A DNA stretch of 34,370 nucleotides. Source: Aigarchaeota archaeon. Lineage in GTDB: Archaea > Thermoproteota > Nitrososphaeria_A > Caldarchaeales > Wolframiiraptoraceae. Under the pieces are notes generated by a model that was not told where the DNA came from, did not search any database, and saw only the letters and a program-made list of their open reading frames with translations. The translations under genes were made by a program, and so were the position numbers. The DNA lies in the NCBI GenBank assembly GCA_025058515.1, contig JANXDW010000051.1:1-34370 (forward strand), given 5' to 3'. Below are positions 15,004-23,762 of this stretch, in pieces. The first letter of the stretch is position 1, and every line of letters begins with the position of its first letter.

Positions 15004-16488
15004 ATGAGCGAAAGTGTTCAAGCTGTTCAAGTTAAAGACCTTCCTCCACCACCTCCACCCAATCTCAGAGCATACTTTAAAGCACTAGGTCCAGGAGTTA
15101 TAATGGCTTCTCTAGCTATAGGTTCAGGGGAATGGATTACCTTTCCAGCTGTAATCGCTACGTTCGGTCCTCAACTACTCTGGACAGCTGCTCTCTCATG
15201 TCTTCTACAAGCAGTTCTTGCAGTAGAATCTATGAAGTACCCTGTATTCTGCGGTCAACCAATTCATAGAGCATATCAGAAGCTTCCACCCAGCCCTCTA
15301 GGATGGGCATGGATCTGGACACTACTATTGTTTATCCCTGTAATGTGGCCTTCATGGGCCATAGCTTCAGCTACTGCAGCCTTAGCTCTACAGCTTGGAA
15401 GACTCCCAGGACCTCAAGACTCTATGATGTTACTAGCGTGGAGTATACTTGCATTAACTATAGGTCTATTAGTACTCCACATCGGCTGGAAGATTCAGAG
15501 AACTCTTGAACTGTTAAGCTGGCCACTAATAATCTTACTCTTTGTAACAGTCTTGACCGCTGTTATAATAGCTGCTCACCCAGATGATTGGATCGCTGTC
15601 ATAAGCGGTCTAGGAGGATTTCTAAATGAGAGAGGCGGTCTACCTCCTCCAAATAAGATCGATTGGATAGCCATCTCAGGAGCTATAGCATATATCCCAG
15701 CAGGCTTTGGTTTCAACTTAATGCTCTCCAGTTATGCTAGAGATAAAGGATGGGGGATGGCTCATAGAGTAGGGTATATCTCTGCTGTAATAGGAGGGAG
15801 GAGAGTTGAGTTGAGTGCAGAAGAGATACCATTTGAGATAAATGGGGATAATCTAAAGAAGTGGAGAGGCTGGCTCAACGTCCTTAGAATAGATAGCTGG
15901 ATTGTATTCTCTCTTCTAACGTTTTTCACTGTTCTCATGACGAGCGTTATGGCATACTCACTTTTAACACCTGAACAAGCAGCAGCTCTAAGAGGGTTCG
16001 GGATCGCTGCAGCACAAGCTCAAGCATTATCCAATATTCTAGGTGGAGTTGCATGGATCATCGTCCTGCTCGGAGGTTTCTGGATATTATTCGATACTCA
16101 ATGGGGTTTGATGGATGCTACTACTAGGACGATAATGGATAACTTCTGGTTTGCAAGTGAGAAGATTAAAAAATGGGCTAAAGGCGATCCGAGAAGATTA
16201 TACTACCTAATACTGTATGTACTATTCAGTATATCTCTCGTGATAATGATAGGTGCATTAACTCTTGGATGGGCTTCACCTTACCAGCTGACCCTCACTG
16301 GTGCAAACCTCGGTCTATTCGCTCTTACAATTGCTTACCCACTCCAGATAATAGTTAACTACAAGTATCTACCAAAAGAGCTTAGACCATCGATAATTAC
16401 AACGATAATATTAGCTGCTGGAACAGTATTCTATGGATTCTTCTTAGTTGGAGTACTCGCACAGACGTTGTTTAATATCAAGCTCTAG
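15004..16488 (+). CDS. Nramp-like (LeuT-fold) membrane transporter lacking the canonical metal-site motifs
   Basis: This 494-residue protein has about eleven to twelve membrane segments after a cytoplasmic N-terminus with six prolines in a row (residues 14-19). TM1 opens KALGPGVIMASLAIGSGEW, which matches Nramp GPG...DPGN in frame, but the metal-binding DPGN reads GSGE. In TM6 (about 223-242) the canonical MPH motif reads IPAGFGF. An inserted charged loop (about 265-290, GGRRVELSAEEIPFEING) is present. The fold assignment is from TM1 and overall layout; the substrate may not be a transition metal. Upstream lie two stacked inverted repeats; a T-run follows the stop. Confidence 0.72.
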   Translation: MSESVQAVQVKDLPPPPPPNLRAYFKALGPGVIMASLAIGSGEWITFPAVIATFGPQLLWTAALSCLLQAVLAVESMKYPVFCGQPIHRAYQKLPPSPLGWAWIWTLLLFIPVMWPSWAIASATAALALQLGRLPGPQDSMMLLAWSILALTIGLLVLHIGWKIQRTLELLSWPLIILLFVTVLTAVIIAAHPDDWIAVISGLGGFLNERGGLPPPNKIDWIAISGAIAYIPAGFGFNLMLSSYARDKGWGMAHRVGYISAVIGGRRVELSAEEIPFEINGDNLKKWRGWLNVLRIDSWIVFSLLTFFTVLMTSVMAYSLLTPEQAAALRGFGIAAAQAQALSNILGGVAWIIVLLGGFWILFDTQWGLMDATTRTIMDNFWFASEKIKKWAKGDPRRLYYLILYVLFSISLVIMIGALTLGWASPYQLTLTGANLGLFALTIAYPLQIIVNYKYLPKELRPSIITTIILAAGTVFYGFFLVGVLAQTLFNIKL

Positions 16489-16501
16489 AAACTTTGTAAG
16501 A

Positions 16502-16521
16502 TTTTTTCTTTAATCTTTTTT
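16502..16521 (+). terminator. T-rich terminator of the Nramp-like gene
   Basis: Two T6 runs (16502-16507 TTTTTT and 16516-16521 TTTTTT) start 14 bases after the transporter stop. Such T-tracts are enough for archaeal termination. They run into the 3' end of the convergent porB. Confidence 0.4.
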
Positions 16522-17466
16522 CTCCTCTAATACTTCAGTTGAGTAGACTTTTCTCCAATACTCTTCTACTTCCCTCTGCATTCTCCCTATTATGTCTTCT
16601 CTTCTTAAAGGGTAGAATAGGTGCTTAAACCTTTCCTGTTCTTTAAGATACTCTTCTAAAGGCTTCAAGCTTCTAGGGATAAATGTATGTCGGACTTCTC
16701 CATGTACTGCTTCTTTAAGAGGCCATACACCTGTCTCAACAGCTAATCTAGCCATTCTAATAGTCTTCATGGTATCGTAACCCCATCCTGGAGGGCATGG
16801 AGATATAGATATGAAGAGTTTAGGTCCTTTGAATCTTTCAGCTTTCTCGATCTTTCTCATCATATCCATAGGATGCGATGGTGAGACCGTTGCTAGGTAT
16901 GGAGGATTATGCGCTCTCCATATCTCGAATAGATCCTTCTTTCTACCTTTGTGTCCTTCGGGGATTAAGGGTGTTGGGAGAGATGTCATGGTTTTAGATC
17001 CGTATGGTGTTGATGGAGAGAACTGGAATCCAGTGTTTCCGAATGCTTCATTATCATAACAGAGATAGTAGAAGTCTAGTCTACGATGTATTGCTCCAGA
17101 AGCACTTTGGAGACCAATATCGTTAGCTGCTCCATCCCCAGTTACTACTACTACTTTTAGATCTTCTTCAGGATCAACCTCTCCCTTCTCTATCAAGATA
17201 TCTAGTGCATCTCTTATTCCTTGAGCTCCAGCAGGTGCGCAGCCCATAGCAGTGTACATCCAAGAAGATTTTAGAGGGGAAAATGGATAAACGATCATTA
17301 ACGTTATGCATCCAGCAGCGTTCACCCATACCACCTTCTTTCCTAAAGCTTTATGAAATAGTCTGAAGGTGAGAAGAGCTCCACATCCAGAGCATAATGG
17401 AGTTCCGGGAACTACGTATTCTTCTCCTAATAGATCTTTTAAAGATCTATAACGTGTTTGAGCCAT
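16510..17466 (-). CDS. porB: pyruvate-type 2-oxoacid:ferredoxin oxidoreductase, beta subunit
   Basis: This 318-residue TPP- and [4Fe-4S]-binding subunit performs the decarboxylation chemistry. Cluster ligands C25 and C28 (LCSGCG), C53 and C224 (SPCPPGWG) are in place. The TPP-Mg motif is GDGAANDIGLQ (110-120), followed by DNEAFGNTGFQFSPSTPYG, the pattern of the pyruvate (Por/Vor) class. Its start ATG shares one base with the porA stop (TAATG). It is the last gene of the gamma-delta/alpha/beta operon. Pyruvate versus branched-chain 2-oxoacid specificity is not decided by the sequence alone. Confidence 0.93.
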   Translation of the reverse strand: MAQTRYRSLKDLLGEEYVVPGTPLCSGCGALLTFRLFHKALGKKVVWVNAAGCITLMIVYPFSPLKSSWMYTAMGCAPAGAQGIRDALDILIEKGEVDPEEDLKVVVVTGDGAANDIGLQSASGAIHRRLDFYYLCYDNEAFGNTGFQFSPSTPYGSKTMTSLPTPLIPEGHKGRKKDLFEIWRAHNPPYLATVSPSHPMDMMRKIEKAERFKGPKLFISISPCPPGWGYDTMKTIRMARLAVETGVWPLKEAVHGEVRHTFIPRSLKPLEEYLKEQERFKHLFYPLRREDIIGRMQREVEEYWRKVYSTEVLEEKKD

Positions 17467-18743
17467 TACTCACCAACCCCTATCCTCAATAGCGATTCTA
17501 CTTCTCTAAGCTCATCTTCTCTTAATAGCAAGATAGGCTCAGGTTCTCCACCATTAGCATATTTCTCTAATAATTCCACAACATATCTAATCTCATCTAA
17601 TGTAATTGTTTTTCCACCTACTCCACCTATTACAGGAAGGATTACTTTGGGTTTATTGTCTGAGTTGTATAGGATAGAGGATATATCAGAGTAGAGTATT
17701 CCACCTAGTCCTGGAGAGATATTCTGATCTATTACTGCTACAGCTTTCTTACCTTCAAGTGCTTTCCTAATATCTTTAGATGGCAGGGGACGGATCATCC
17801 TCAATTTTAGGAGACCTACACTAACGCCTTCTTCTCTTAATATTCTTACCGCCTTCTTACCTATTGAAGCATATGAGCCCATCATGACAATAGCATACTT
17901 AGAATCATCCAACATATACTTCTCGATTACATCGTATCTTCTCGCAAAACATTCTTCAAACTTTTCACATGCCTCTTTAAAGACGTTGATAGCATTTATA
18001 GACGATAGATGCATCTGATATTTGTAGAAACTGTATAGTGGAGGTCTCAAGACAGCTACTCCTTTAGCTGAGGGCTTGCTTGCTCTAAAGGGTAGTTGTT
18101 GAGTATATTTTGGTAGAAATCTTCTAACTTCTTCTATTTCAGGTATCTTGACAGGCTCTCGGGTGAAGGAGGTATGGAATCCATCCATGTTTACCAAAGA
18201 AGGTAATAAGACTCTATTGTCTTCCGAGACTCTATAGGCCAATAATATGAGGTCTAAAACTTCTTGACATGTCTCTGCTTGTAAAAGTATGAATCCTGAA
18301 TCTCTAGTAGAGAGGAAGTCGTTGTGGTCTGGTTCTAAAGATATTGGTGCAGCAACAGCTCTGCTGACATTGACTAAGACTATTGGAGCTCTCCAACCAG
18401 CGATATTGTACAGCATCTCAAACCCATAGAGTAAGCCTTGGCTAGAAGTGGCCGTAAATACTCTTGCACCTGTTAGTGAAGCTGTTCCAGCAGCTGCTAG
18501 CATAGAATGCTCAGAATCCACTATGGTTAGTTTTGCCTTAAACTCTCCGAGAGCAATCCATTCAGAGAGTTTTTCAATAATCTCGGTTTGAGGAGTTATA
18601 GGGAATGCAGGTATATAGTCTACCTCAGCTAATCTTGCAGCCCACGCAGCTGTCACATTTCCAGTCAACATCTTGGATTTAGTGATAGTTGATACTACTT
18701 CTCTTCTAGGTCTAAGTTCTGCGATTAACTTACTTCTCATCAT
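17466..18743 (-). CDS. porA: pyruvate-type 2-oxoacid:ferredoxin oxidoreductase, alpha subunit
   Basis: This 425-residue subunit contains the PYR domain that activates TPP in the partner beta subunit. AFPITPQTEIIEKLSEW is the canonical alpha motif, with VDSEHSMLAAAGTASLTGARVFTATSSQGL following in outline (glutamate E for TPP activation in VDSEHS). VIDQNISPGLGGILYSDI marks domain II/III of the Por class. It overlaps the gamma-delta gene by four bases and porB by one, so the three subunits are translationally coupled. Confidence 0.94.
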   Translation of the reverse strand: MMRSKLIAELRPRREVVSTITKSKMLTGNVTAAWAARLAEVDYIPAFPITPQTEIIEKLSEWIALGEFKAKLTIVDSEHSMLAAAGTASLTGARVFTATSSQGLLYGFEMLYNIAGWRAPIVLVNVSRAVAAPISLEPDHNDFLSTRDSGFILLQAETCQEVLDLILLAYRVSEDNRVLLPSLVNMDGFHTSFTREPVKIPEIEEVRRFLPKYTQQLPFRASKPSAKGVAVLRPPLYSFYKYQMHLSSINAINVFKEACEKFEECFARRYDVIEKYMLDDSKYAIVMMGSYASIGKKAVRILREEGVSVGLLKLRMIRPLPSKDIRKALEGKKAVAVIDQNISPGLGGILYSDISSILYNSDNKPKVILPVIGGVGGKTITLDEIRYVVELLEKYANGGEPEPILLLREDELREVESLLRIGVGE

Positions 18744-19636
18744 GATGTCTCAACCTCTCTCAAATATCCTATCGCTTTAACAGGGCATTCATTAAAACAT
18801 ATCAGACATCCTTTACAATTATCATATTTAATCTCTGGACCTTCTGAATTCATGACGACTACACCTTCTGGACAGTAAACTACACATAATCCACATCTAT
18901 TACACTTCTCTAAATTTATTATTGGTTTGAAGATCCTCCAATTACCTGTCTTTCTAATTTCAGTATTTCCTATATTTCTAACTTCAGGTATGGTTATAGG
19001 AGGGGGAAGCCAGCTGATGGTTACGATCTTAGATGATTTAACGATCTTCGGAATTGGGAGAGGCGATGGGTAAACTCTCTCAAAACATACTTTAGCGAAG
19101 ATTATATTCTTCTCGAGGATCTCTCCTTTAATACCTATCTCTAATAATTCTTCTTTTACTCCTTCTTCTACCGAGCTCCACCTAATTATACCTGTGAGTT
19201 TAGCAGCTATAGACCCTAGACCAGTGCTCAGTATCGTTCTCCCCACATATTTTAAAGATAAGTCTATTAGGTCTTCGGTGACTAATCTTATATCGCATCT
19301 ATCTCTAGTCAACCTATCTATAGATTTACTCGTATTTATGAAGACTGTTCCATTACTCTGTAATCCTGCGAGAGGGTTTACTATCGGGTCATCGAGTAGA
19401 GAATCATCTGCTATCAAGATTAGGTTAGGGTTTAAGATGTATCCTCTATCGAACATTGTTGAAGGTTCATCAGTGATCTTGGTGAATGCAACTATCGGCG
19501 CACCTCTCCTCTCTGCACCATATACAGGGAAGTCTTGAGTAAAGTAGCCTTCGAGGTGAGCAGCGTTTCCGAGGATTCTACTAGCGGTCTTTATTCCCTG
19601 CCCACCTCTACCATGAAATCTTGCATAGATGAGCAA
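18740..19636 (-). CDS. pyruvate-type 2-oxoacid:ferredoxin oxidoreductase, fused gamma-delta subunit
   Basis: Residues 1-195 are the gamma domain (RFHGRGGQGIKTASRIL; VYGAERRGAPIVAFTKI). Residues about 230-290 are a two-cluster ferredoxin delta domain: C245-x2-C248-x2-C251-x3-C255 and C274-x2-C277-x2-C280-x3-C284. The delta part relays electrons from the beta-subunit cluster to ferredoxin. Gamma and delta are separate genes in Pyrococcus but fused here. The start is TTG at 19636: no in-frame ATG is available, and GATATAATAG lies upstream as a possible TATA element. First gene of its operon. Confidence 0.93.
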   Translation of the reverse strand: MLIYARFHGRGGQGIKTASRILGNAAHLEGYFTQDFPVYGAERRGAPIVAFTKITDEPSTMFDRGYILNPNLILIADDSLLDDPIVNPLAGLQSNGTVFINTSKSIDRLTRDRCDIRLVTEDLIDLSLKYVGRTILSTGLGSIAAKLTGIIRWSSVEEGVKEELLEIGIKGEILEKNIIFAKVCFERVYPSPLPIPKIVKSSKIVTISWLPPPITIPEVRNIGNTEIRKTGNWRIFKPIINLEKCNRCGLCVVYCPEGVVVMNSEGPEIKYDNCKGCLICFNECPVKAIGYLREVETS

Positions 19637-19671
19637 ACGGTCTTCCCATATCTATTATATCAACCCTAATT

Positions 19672-19677
19672 AAAAAA
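19672..19677 (-). terminator. T-run terminator after the mevalonate-pathway genes
   Basis: On the minus strand this is TTTTTT, 33 bases after the AcnX small-subunit stop and upstream of the porGD promoter region. It would separate the AcnX/UbiD unit from the por operon. Confidence 0.35.
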
Positions 19678-19709
19678 TCTAGTGTATTTATTGAATAATA
19701 GGTAGATTT

Positions 19710-20114
19710 TTATTTTAATTTCTTCTTTATTAAAACTCTCTCTTCACTTATCTCTACCATGTCTCCATCTTCTATCAAGCTTATGTCTACTTTATCCACT
19801 GTCGGTATATTCGAGATGATTGCGCCTACTGCTACTATCGGTTCACAGAACTCATTAATAATCCCAAGTGGAGCTTTACCGTTCTTCTTAAGTCTATAGA
19901 GTATATATGAGCCTACAGTTGAGCCTTTCCCACATGGAAATACAAGTATCTTTCCAGAAATGCTTCTACCTTCTAACTGATGTCCTTTCTCTACTACTAC
20001 TCCAGTCTCTGGATCTACTCCACCGAAGAAGCTTATAGGCTCGACAGTCTTCAAAGCTTCTCCACATACCTCACCCCTCTTTATTATCCTCCCTCTAACT
20101 TCAATAAGCTTCAA
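19710..20114 (-). CDS. phosphomevalonate dehydratase small subunit (AcnX small subunit)
   Basis: This 134-residue swivelling-domain subunit pairs with the large AcnX subunit. It shows the family marks VEPISFFGGVDPETGVV and ILVFPCGKGSTVGSYILYRL. Archaeal AcnX complexes dehydrate (R)-5-phosphomevalonate to trans-anhydromevalonate 5-phosphate in the archaeal mevalonate pathway; bacterial relatives act on hydroxyproline derivatives. The archaeal context and the UbiD neighbour favour phosphomevalonate. It overlaps the large-subunit stop by four bases. Confidence 0.9.
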   Translation of the reverse strand: MKLIEVRGRIIKRGEVCGEALKTVEPISFFGGVDPETGVVVEKGHQLEGRSISGKILVFPCGKGSTVGSYILYRLKKNGKAPLGIINEFCEPIVAVGAIISNIPTVDKVDISLIEDGDMVEISEERVLIKKKLK

Positions 20115-21295
20115 TCTCTTACAGCCTCCTCCACCAGTTCACTTAACTTAGCAAGCTTGATGCTTAAATTGTTTAGATTCCTAGAGTACCATACACCTTT
20201 CACAGAGTTTGTTGCAATAGATCTTATATTCAGCTCGTTTATCGGTGCTACTATAGGGCATGTATCTGATAATATGGTGACCCCCAATCTTTCAAGCTTC
20301 TGATATACTCCAAGTTTCTTAGCTAAGGCTCCTACAGCTCTCGAGGTACATACCCACATCTTCTTCTTAACTACTCTATTTTCAAGCCTCTCAATCAACA
20401 TTATCAATTCTTCTAGTGAAGCATGAGGGCAGCCTATGAATATTAAATCAGGTTCAACATCATCATTGAGTTCTTCTGATGCATTCTCTAAATCACGGTC
20501 CGATACTTCTATCTCTTCAACTCTATCTTCTGGAGTTAAAGTATACTCTGGAGTTATTCCTTCTACATGAAACATGGGTGTTCCACTTATGCTTCCAAGA
20601 GCTGCTCCCAGAGCCTTTAACTCAGATTGATTAGCAGATCTTATCCCGGTGAATAATGGTATCCTCCCTTTAGATTGCTTTCCTACGACGTAGCCTAGTA
20701 ATGCGAAGTCATACTCATCTTCAAGGTTTGGGGATATTACTTTTATAGAGTATACTCTATTCTCCATTAGGTGGAGTCCATAGAAAGGTGTTCGACCTGT
20801 TAATGCTGCAGCTAATGCACTAGGTCCACCTTCTCTATTAGTTCTAGCACCGATTACAGAGTTTGCGTAGACAACTGCAGAACTCTCACTCCAAGCTATG
20901 TGTTCTGCGAATCTAGGCATGTTTTCAGCTAGGTATGGAGTACAGGTTAATGTAGGCTTAATCCCCATAGCTAGATATGCATCGATTACTCTCTTCTGCA
21001 TCTCTACAAAGTTCTCGCTTACTCCGATCTCTCTCCACTTCTCAAGATCTATCCCAGCAGGGTTTAAAGTTGTTTGAACTCTCACTCTCCCATCTTTAGA
21101 AAGGTCTTCCAACCACTCTAATCCAGCTTCTCCTAGATTCTTGTAGGAGACTCCTGAGACTTGAGCACTGGTTATAGGCACCATCTTCTCCGCTCCATAT
21201 ATTTCTCCAAGTGCTACAAGGATCTCCATGGCTACTTGAACTGCATGACCCATCTCCCCGGCCAGCATCTTCTCTTCTTCTCTAGTTAGATACAT
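20111..21295 (-). CDS. phosphomevalonate dehydratase large subunit (AcnX large subunit)
   Basis: This 394-residue aconitase-X catalytic subunit should hold an iron-sulfur cluster. Recognisable stretches are AQVSGVSYKNLGEAGLEWL, TLTCTPYL, the long conserved SESSAVVYANSVIGARTN with GGPSALAAALTGRTP, FIGCPHASLEEL and LSDTCPIVAPI. Cysteines in CTPYL, GCPH and DTCPI are the likely cluster ligands. GGTGA precedes the ATG by four bases. The upstream 168 bases separate it from the UbiD-type gene on the same strand; they contain no gene, only AT-rich sequence and a GAACTAGTTC palindrome at 21404-21413. Confidence 0.92.
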   Translation of the reverse strand: MYLTREEEKMLAGEMGHAVQVAMEILVALGEIYGAEKMVPITSAQVSGVSYKNLGEAGLEWLEDLSKDGRVRVQTTLNPAGIDLEKWREIGVSENFVEMQKRVIDAYLAMGIKPTLTCTPYLAENMPRFAEHIAWSESSAVVYANSVIGARTNREGGPSALAAALTGRTPFYGLHLMENRVYSIKVISPNLEDEYDFALLGYVVGKQSKGRIPLFTGIRSANQSELKALGAALGSISGTPMFHVEGITPEYTLTPEDRVEEIEVSDRDLENASEELNDDVEPDLIFIGCPHASLEELIMLIERLENRVVKKKMWVCTSRAVGALAKKLGVYQKLERLGVTILSDTCPIVAPINELNIRSIATNSVKGVWYSRNLNNLSIKLAKLSELVEEAVRD

Positions 21296-21463
21296 TCATT
21301 CACCACGCTAGATTCTTCAATTGGTCTTTTACTATCATCTAATCTCTGGATGGATTATATATAGCTTCACGATGAACACTGTGTAAAGTAGGTAGATGGT
21401 GTAGAACTAGTTCATGATGAGGTTTTCTATCTCTTAATAGATCTTTGAATTTTAAAATTCTCT

Positions 21464-22750
21464 CTATATCTCAGGTATTATAGCTTTCTTAAACTTTTCT
21501 TTATTCATGTAGAGTGGGATGGTTGCGTCTATGCCAGCTTTACAAGTAGTTCGAGTTATCTGGTCTGCTGAAGGATCTAGAGAAGACCCCTTCTCCCCAG
21601 GTTTAAGTACTAAATCTTTATCTAGTTGAGTTCTAGTAGATATGGCCCACTCTACGTCTTCCATGTCGTATATGTCTATGTCTTCATCTACTACTACAAC
21701 GTACTTTAAGCTTTCATGTCCTTTGAAAGCTGCTTCAATAGCTTTCTTCCCATCATCTTCATTCTTCTTCCTTATCTTCACAACAGCATTCAACCAACCT
21801 CCACTTCCAGGCGTCAGCCTAACATCTAAACAATCACATACTTTACTTACTTCATAGAATATCGTTATTTCTCTCGGCATCCCCATTAAGTTTTTATGCT
21901 CATATCCAGCTGGTAAAATGTACTGGAATATCGGGTTCCTTCTCATCGTGATACATCTAACCTCTATCACTCTCTCTTTCCTTACTATATCGTATGTTCC
22001 TAGAATATCTATGAAAGGCCCTTCATCAACTAGCTCATCTGTTATATAAGATTCTAATACTATTTCACATTCAGCTGGAACAAGTAGATCATTAGTTATT
22101 GTTTTAGCGTATTTTAATGGTTTTAGTCTTGAAGCTATTGCAAGCTCGCTTATACCAATATCTGTAGATATGGATGAAGATAGCATGAAGGCAGGATGGT
22201 TCCCTATCGTTATAGCTATCTCTCTATTACCTCTCTCAACGTATTTGTGTAGATGTCGTGGAACTATTCTAGCAGCTACCCTCTTCTTATCTAGTAGCAT
22301 AAGCCTATGGTAGCTAGCATTATATCCATACTCTTTATCGTAAGCAATCACTATTCCAGCAGATATATATGGAGCTCTATCGTTCAATCCAGTCCAGATG
22401 AATGGTAGTTTTGTTAAGTCTGGATCTTTGATTACAACTTCTTGACACGGAGGATCCTCTACGACCTCTACCTTTCCAGGATTCTCTATTGCTTCTATTA
22501 TCTTCCACTTTAATCTATCTATAGATGTGCCAATAGATTCTGCTAAGATACTTCTATCTGCACAGAGATTTCCTACTAGCTTAAAATTAGGATGCTCGAT
22601 TATATTGTGGAATAGTACGGGCTTCGGTTCAAGCTTCTTTAGTATAGACGGTATCTCAAATCTAGCCGAGACGGGCTTCTCCACTTCTTCTAACTTGCCT
22701 TCACTTCTCAGCTTACTCAGTATAGACCTTAGAGAAGAATCTGAAACCAT
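21464..22750 (-). CDS. UbiD-family decarboxylase, probable anhydromevalonate phosphate decarboxylase
   Basis: This 428-residue enzyme belongs to the UbiD family, whose members use prenylated FMN. Family sequence includes PVLFHNIIEHPNFKLVGNL, LPFIWTGLNDRAPYISAGI, and the acidic EIVLESYITDELVDEGPFI motif that supplies catalytic glutamates, then MRRNPIFQYILPAGYEHKNLMG. In archaea a UbiD homologue decarboxylates trans-anhydromevalonate 5-phosphate to isopentenyl phosphate. Its position directly before both AcnX subunits makes that the best call. Other UbiD substrates cannot be excluded, and a UbiX flavin prenyltransferase must lie elsewhere. ATG 22750 is used; TTG 22759 would add three residues. 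Confidence 0.88.
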   Translation of the reverse strand: MVSDSSLRSILSKLRSEGKLEEVEKPVSARFEIPSILKKLEPKPVLFHNIIEHPNFKLVGNLCADRSILAESIGTSIDRLKWKIIEAIENPGKVEVVEDPPCQEVVIKDPDLTKLPFIWTGLNDRAPYISAGIVIAYDKEYGYNASYHRLMLLDKKRVAARIVPRHLHKYVERGNREIAITIGNHPAFMLSSSISTDIGISELAIASRLKPLKYAKTITNDLLVPAECEIVLESYITDELVDEGPFIDILGTYDIVRKERVIEVRCITMRRNPIFQYILPAGYEHKNLMGMPREITIFYEVSKVCDCLDVRLTPGSGGWLNAVVKIRKKNEDDGKKAIEAAFKGHESLKYVVVVDEDIDIYDMEDVEWAISTRTQLDKDLVLKPGEKGSSLDPSADQITRTTCKAGIDATIPLYMNKEKFKKAIIPEI

Positions 22751-22863
22751 AATCTCCAAAAAATACCATTATCTCTAATTCTTATCTTTATCCAATCTTC
22801 TTACGGCATCCACCTACTAGTAATCATTATAAACTTCTACTGTGATTTCTACGTTGATTATAG

Positions 22864-23754
22864 ATGTGTCCTAGTAGAGCTCTAAAAAAGATCTATAGAG
22901 ATGTTTACTATATCCCTGGAAGGACTAATGTCGGCATAGTATGTAGAGATGATTGGTGTATAGTTATTGATTCTGGATTGGATGAAGATCAAGGTAGGAG
23001 AATAATAAATATTGTAAAGGAGTCTGGACTAGAATTAAAGTATCTTTTGAATACGCATTCTCATGCAGACCATATTGGAGGGAATAACATTATAATGAAT
23101 AGAACGAGCTCGTTAATAATTGCTCCAACAATTGAATCTTACTTTATCGAGAACCCTATTCTTGAGCCAATCTATCTCTACGGTGCCTATCCTCCAAAAG
23201 GGTTAAGAGATAAGTTCTTCATGGCTCAGCCATCTAGAGTTGATAAAAATTTACAATCTGGTTTAGATAATGAGATAGGCTTAGAGTTCATCCAGCTTCC
23301 AGGTCATTCTTTCAATATGTATGGGGTAATCGTAGATGATGTATTTTTTATCGCTGACCTAGTCTTTCCAGAGAATCTAATAGATAAGTACGGAGTTCTA
23401 TATCATTTCGATGTTAAGGAGAGCGTGAAAACATTAAAGAAGATTAAAGAGACAGCGTATAGGTTTTATGTTCCATCACATTCTGAGCCAACTACGGATA
23501 TCAGTAGATTGATCGATGTAAATCTCCAATCAATAGATAAAGTTAAAAGATTGATTGAAGAATACACTTCAAGACCTTTATCTCTTGAAGATATAGTATC
23601 AAACATTCTCAAAGATCTTAATATTAGCATAACTCCTTCTACATACTTCTTGTACAATTCAGCAGTGAGATCTTATATTTCTTGGATGGCTGATGAAGAG
23701 TTGTTGAGTGAAGTACTAGATAATGGGAGATTAAAATATTTTAGAGTGAGGTGA
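22864..23754 (+). CDS. metallo-beta-lactamase-fold hydrolase with C-terminal winged-helix-like tail
   Basis: This 296-residue protein has the dinuclear-zinc motif H65-x-H67-x-D69-H70 in NTHSHADHIGG, a further ligand histidine in LPGHSFNMYGV, an aspartate in FFIADLVF and a histidine in YVPSHSE. After about residue 215 comes a helical tail (RLIEEYTSRPLSLEDIVSNI ... YISWMADEELL) like the winged-helix region of LACTB2-type proteins. Relatives include glyoxalase II-like thioesterases and RNA-cleaving enzymes, so the substrate is open. Its stop overlaps the ribosome-binding site of the LigD-type gene, so the two are co-translated. Confidence 0.9.
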   Translation: MCPSRALKKIYRDVYYIPGRTNVGIVCRDDWCIVIDSGLDEDQGRRIINIVKESGLELKYLLNTHSHADHIGGNNIIMNRTSSLIIAPTIESYFIENPILEPIYLYGAYPPKGLRDKFFMAQPSRVDKNLQSGLDNEIGLEFIQLPGHSFNMYGVIVDDVFFIADLVFPENLIDKYGVLYHFDVKESVKTLKKIKETAYRFYVPSHSEPTTDISRLIDVNLQSIDKVKRLIEEYTSRPLSLEDIVSNILKDLNISITPSTYFLYNSAVRSYISWMADEELLSEVLDNGRLKYFRVR

Positions 23755-23762
23755 AGAATTCT

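Noticed and set aside
21414-21420. ATGATGA resembling a C box of a C/D-box guide RNA in the UbiD-AcnX gap
   Set aside because: No CTGA D box at a suitable distance and no C'/D' pair on either strand.
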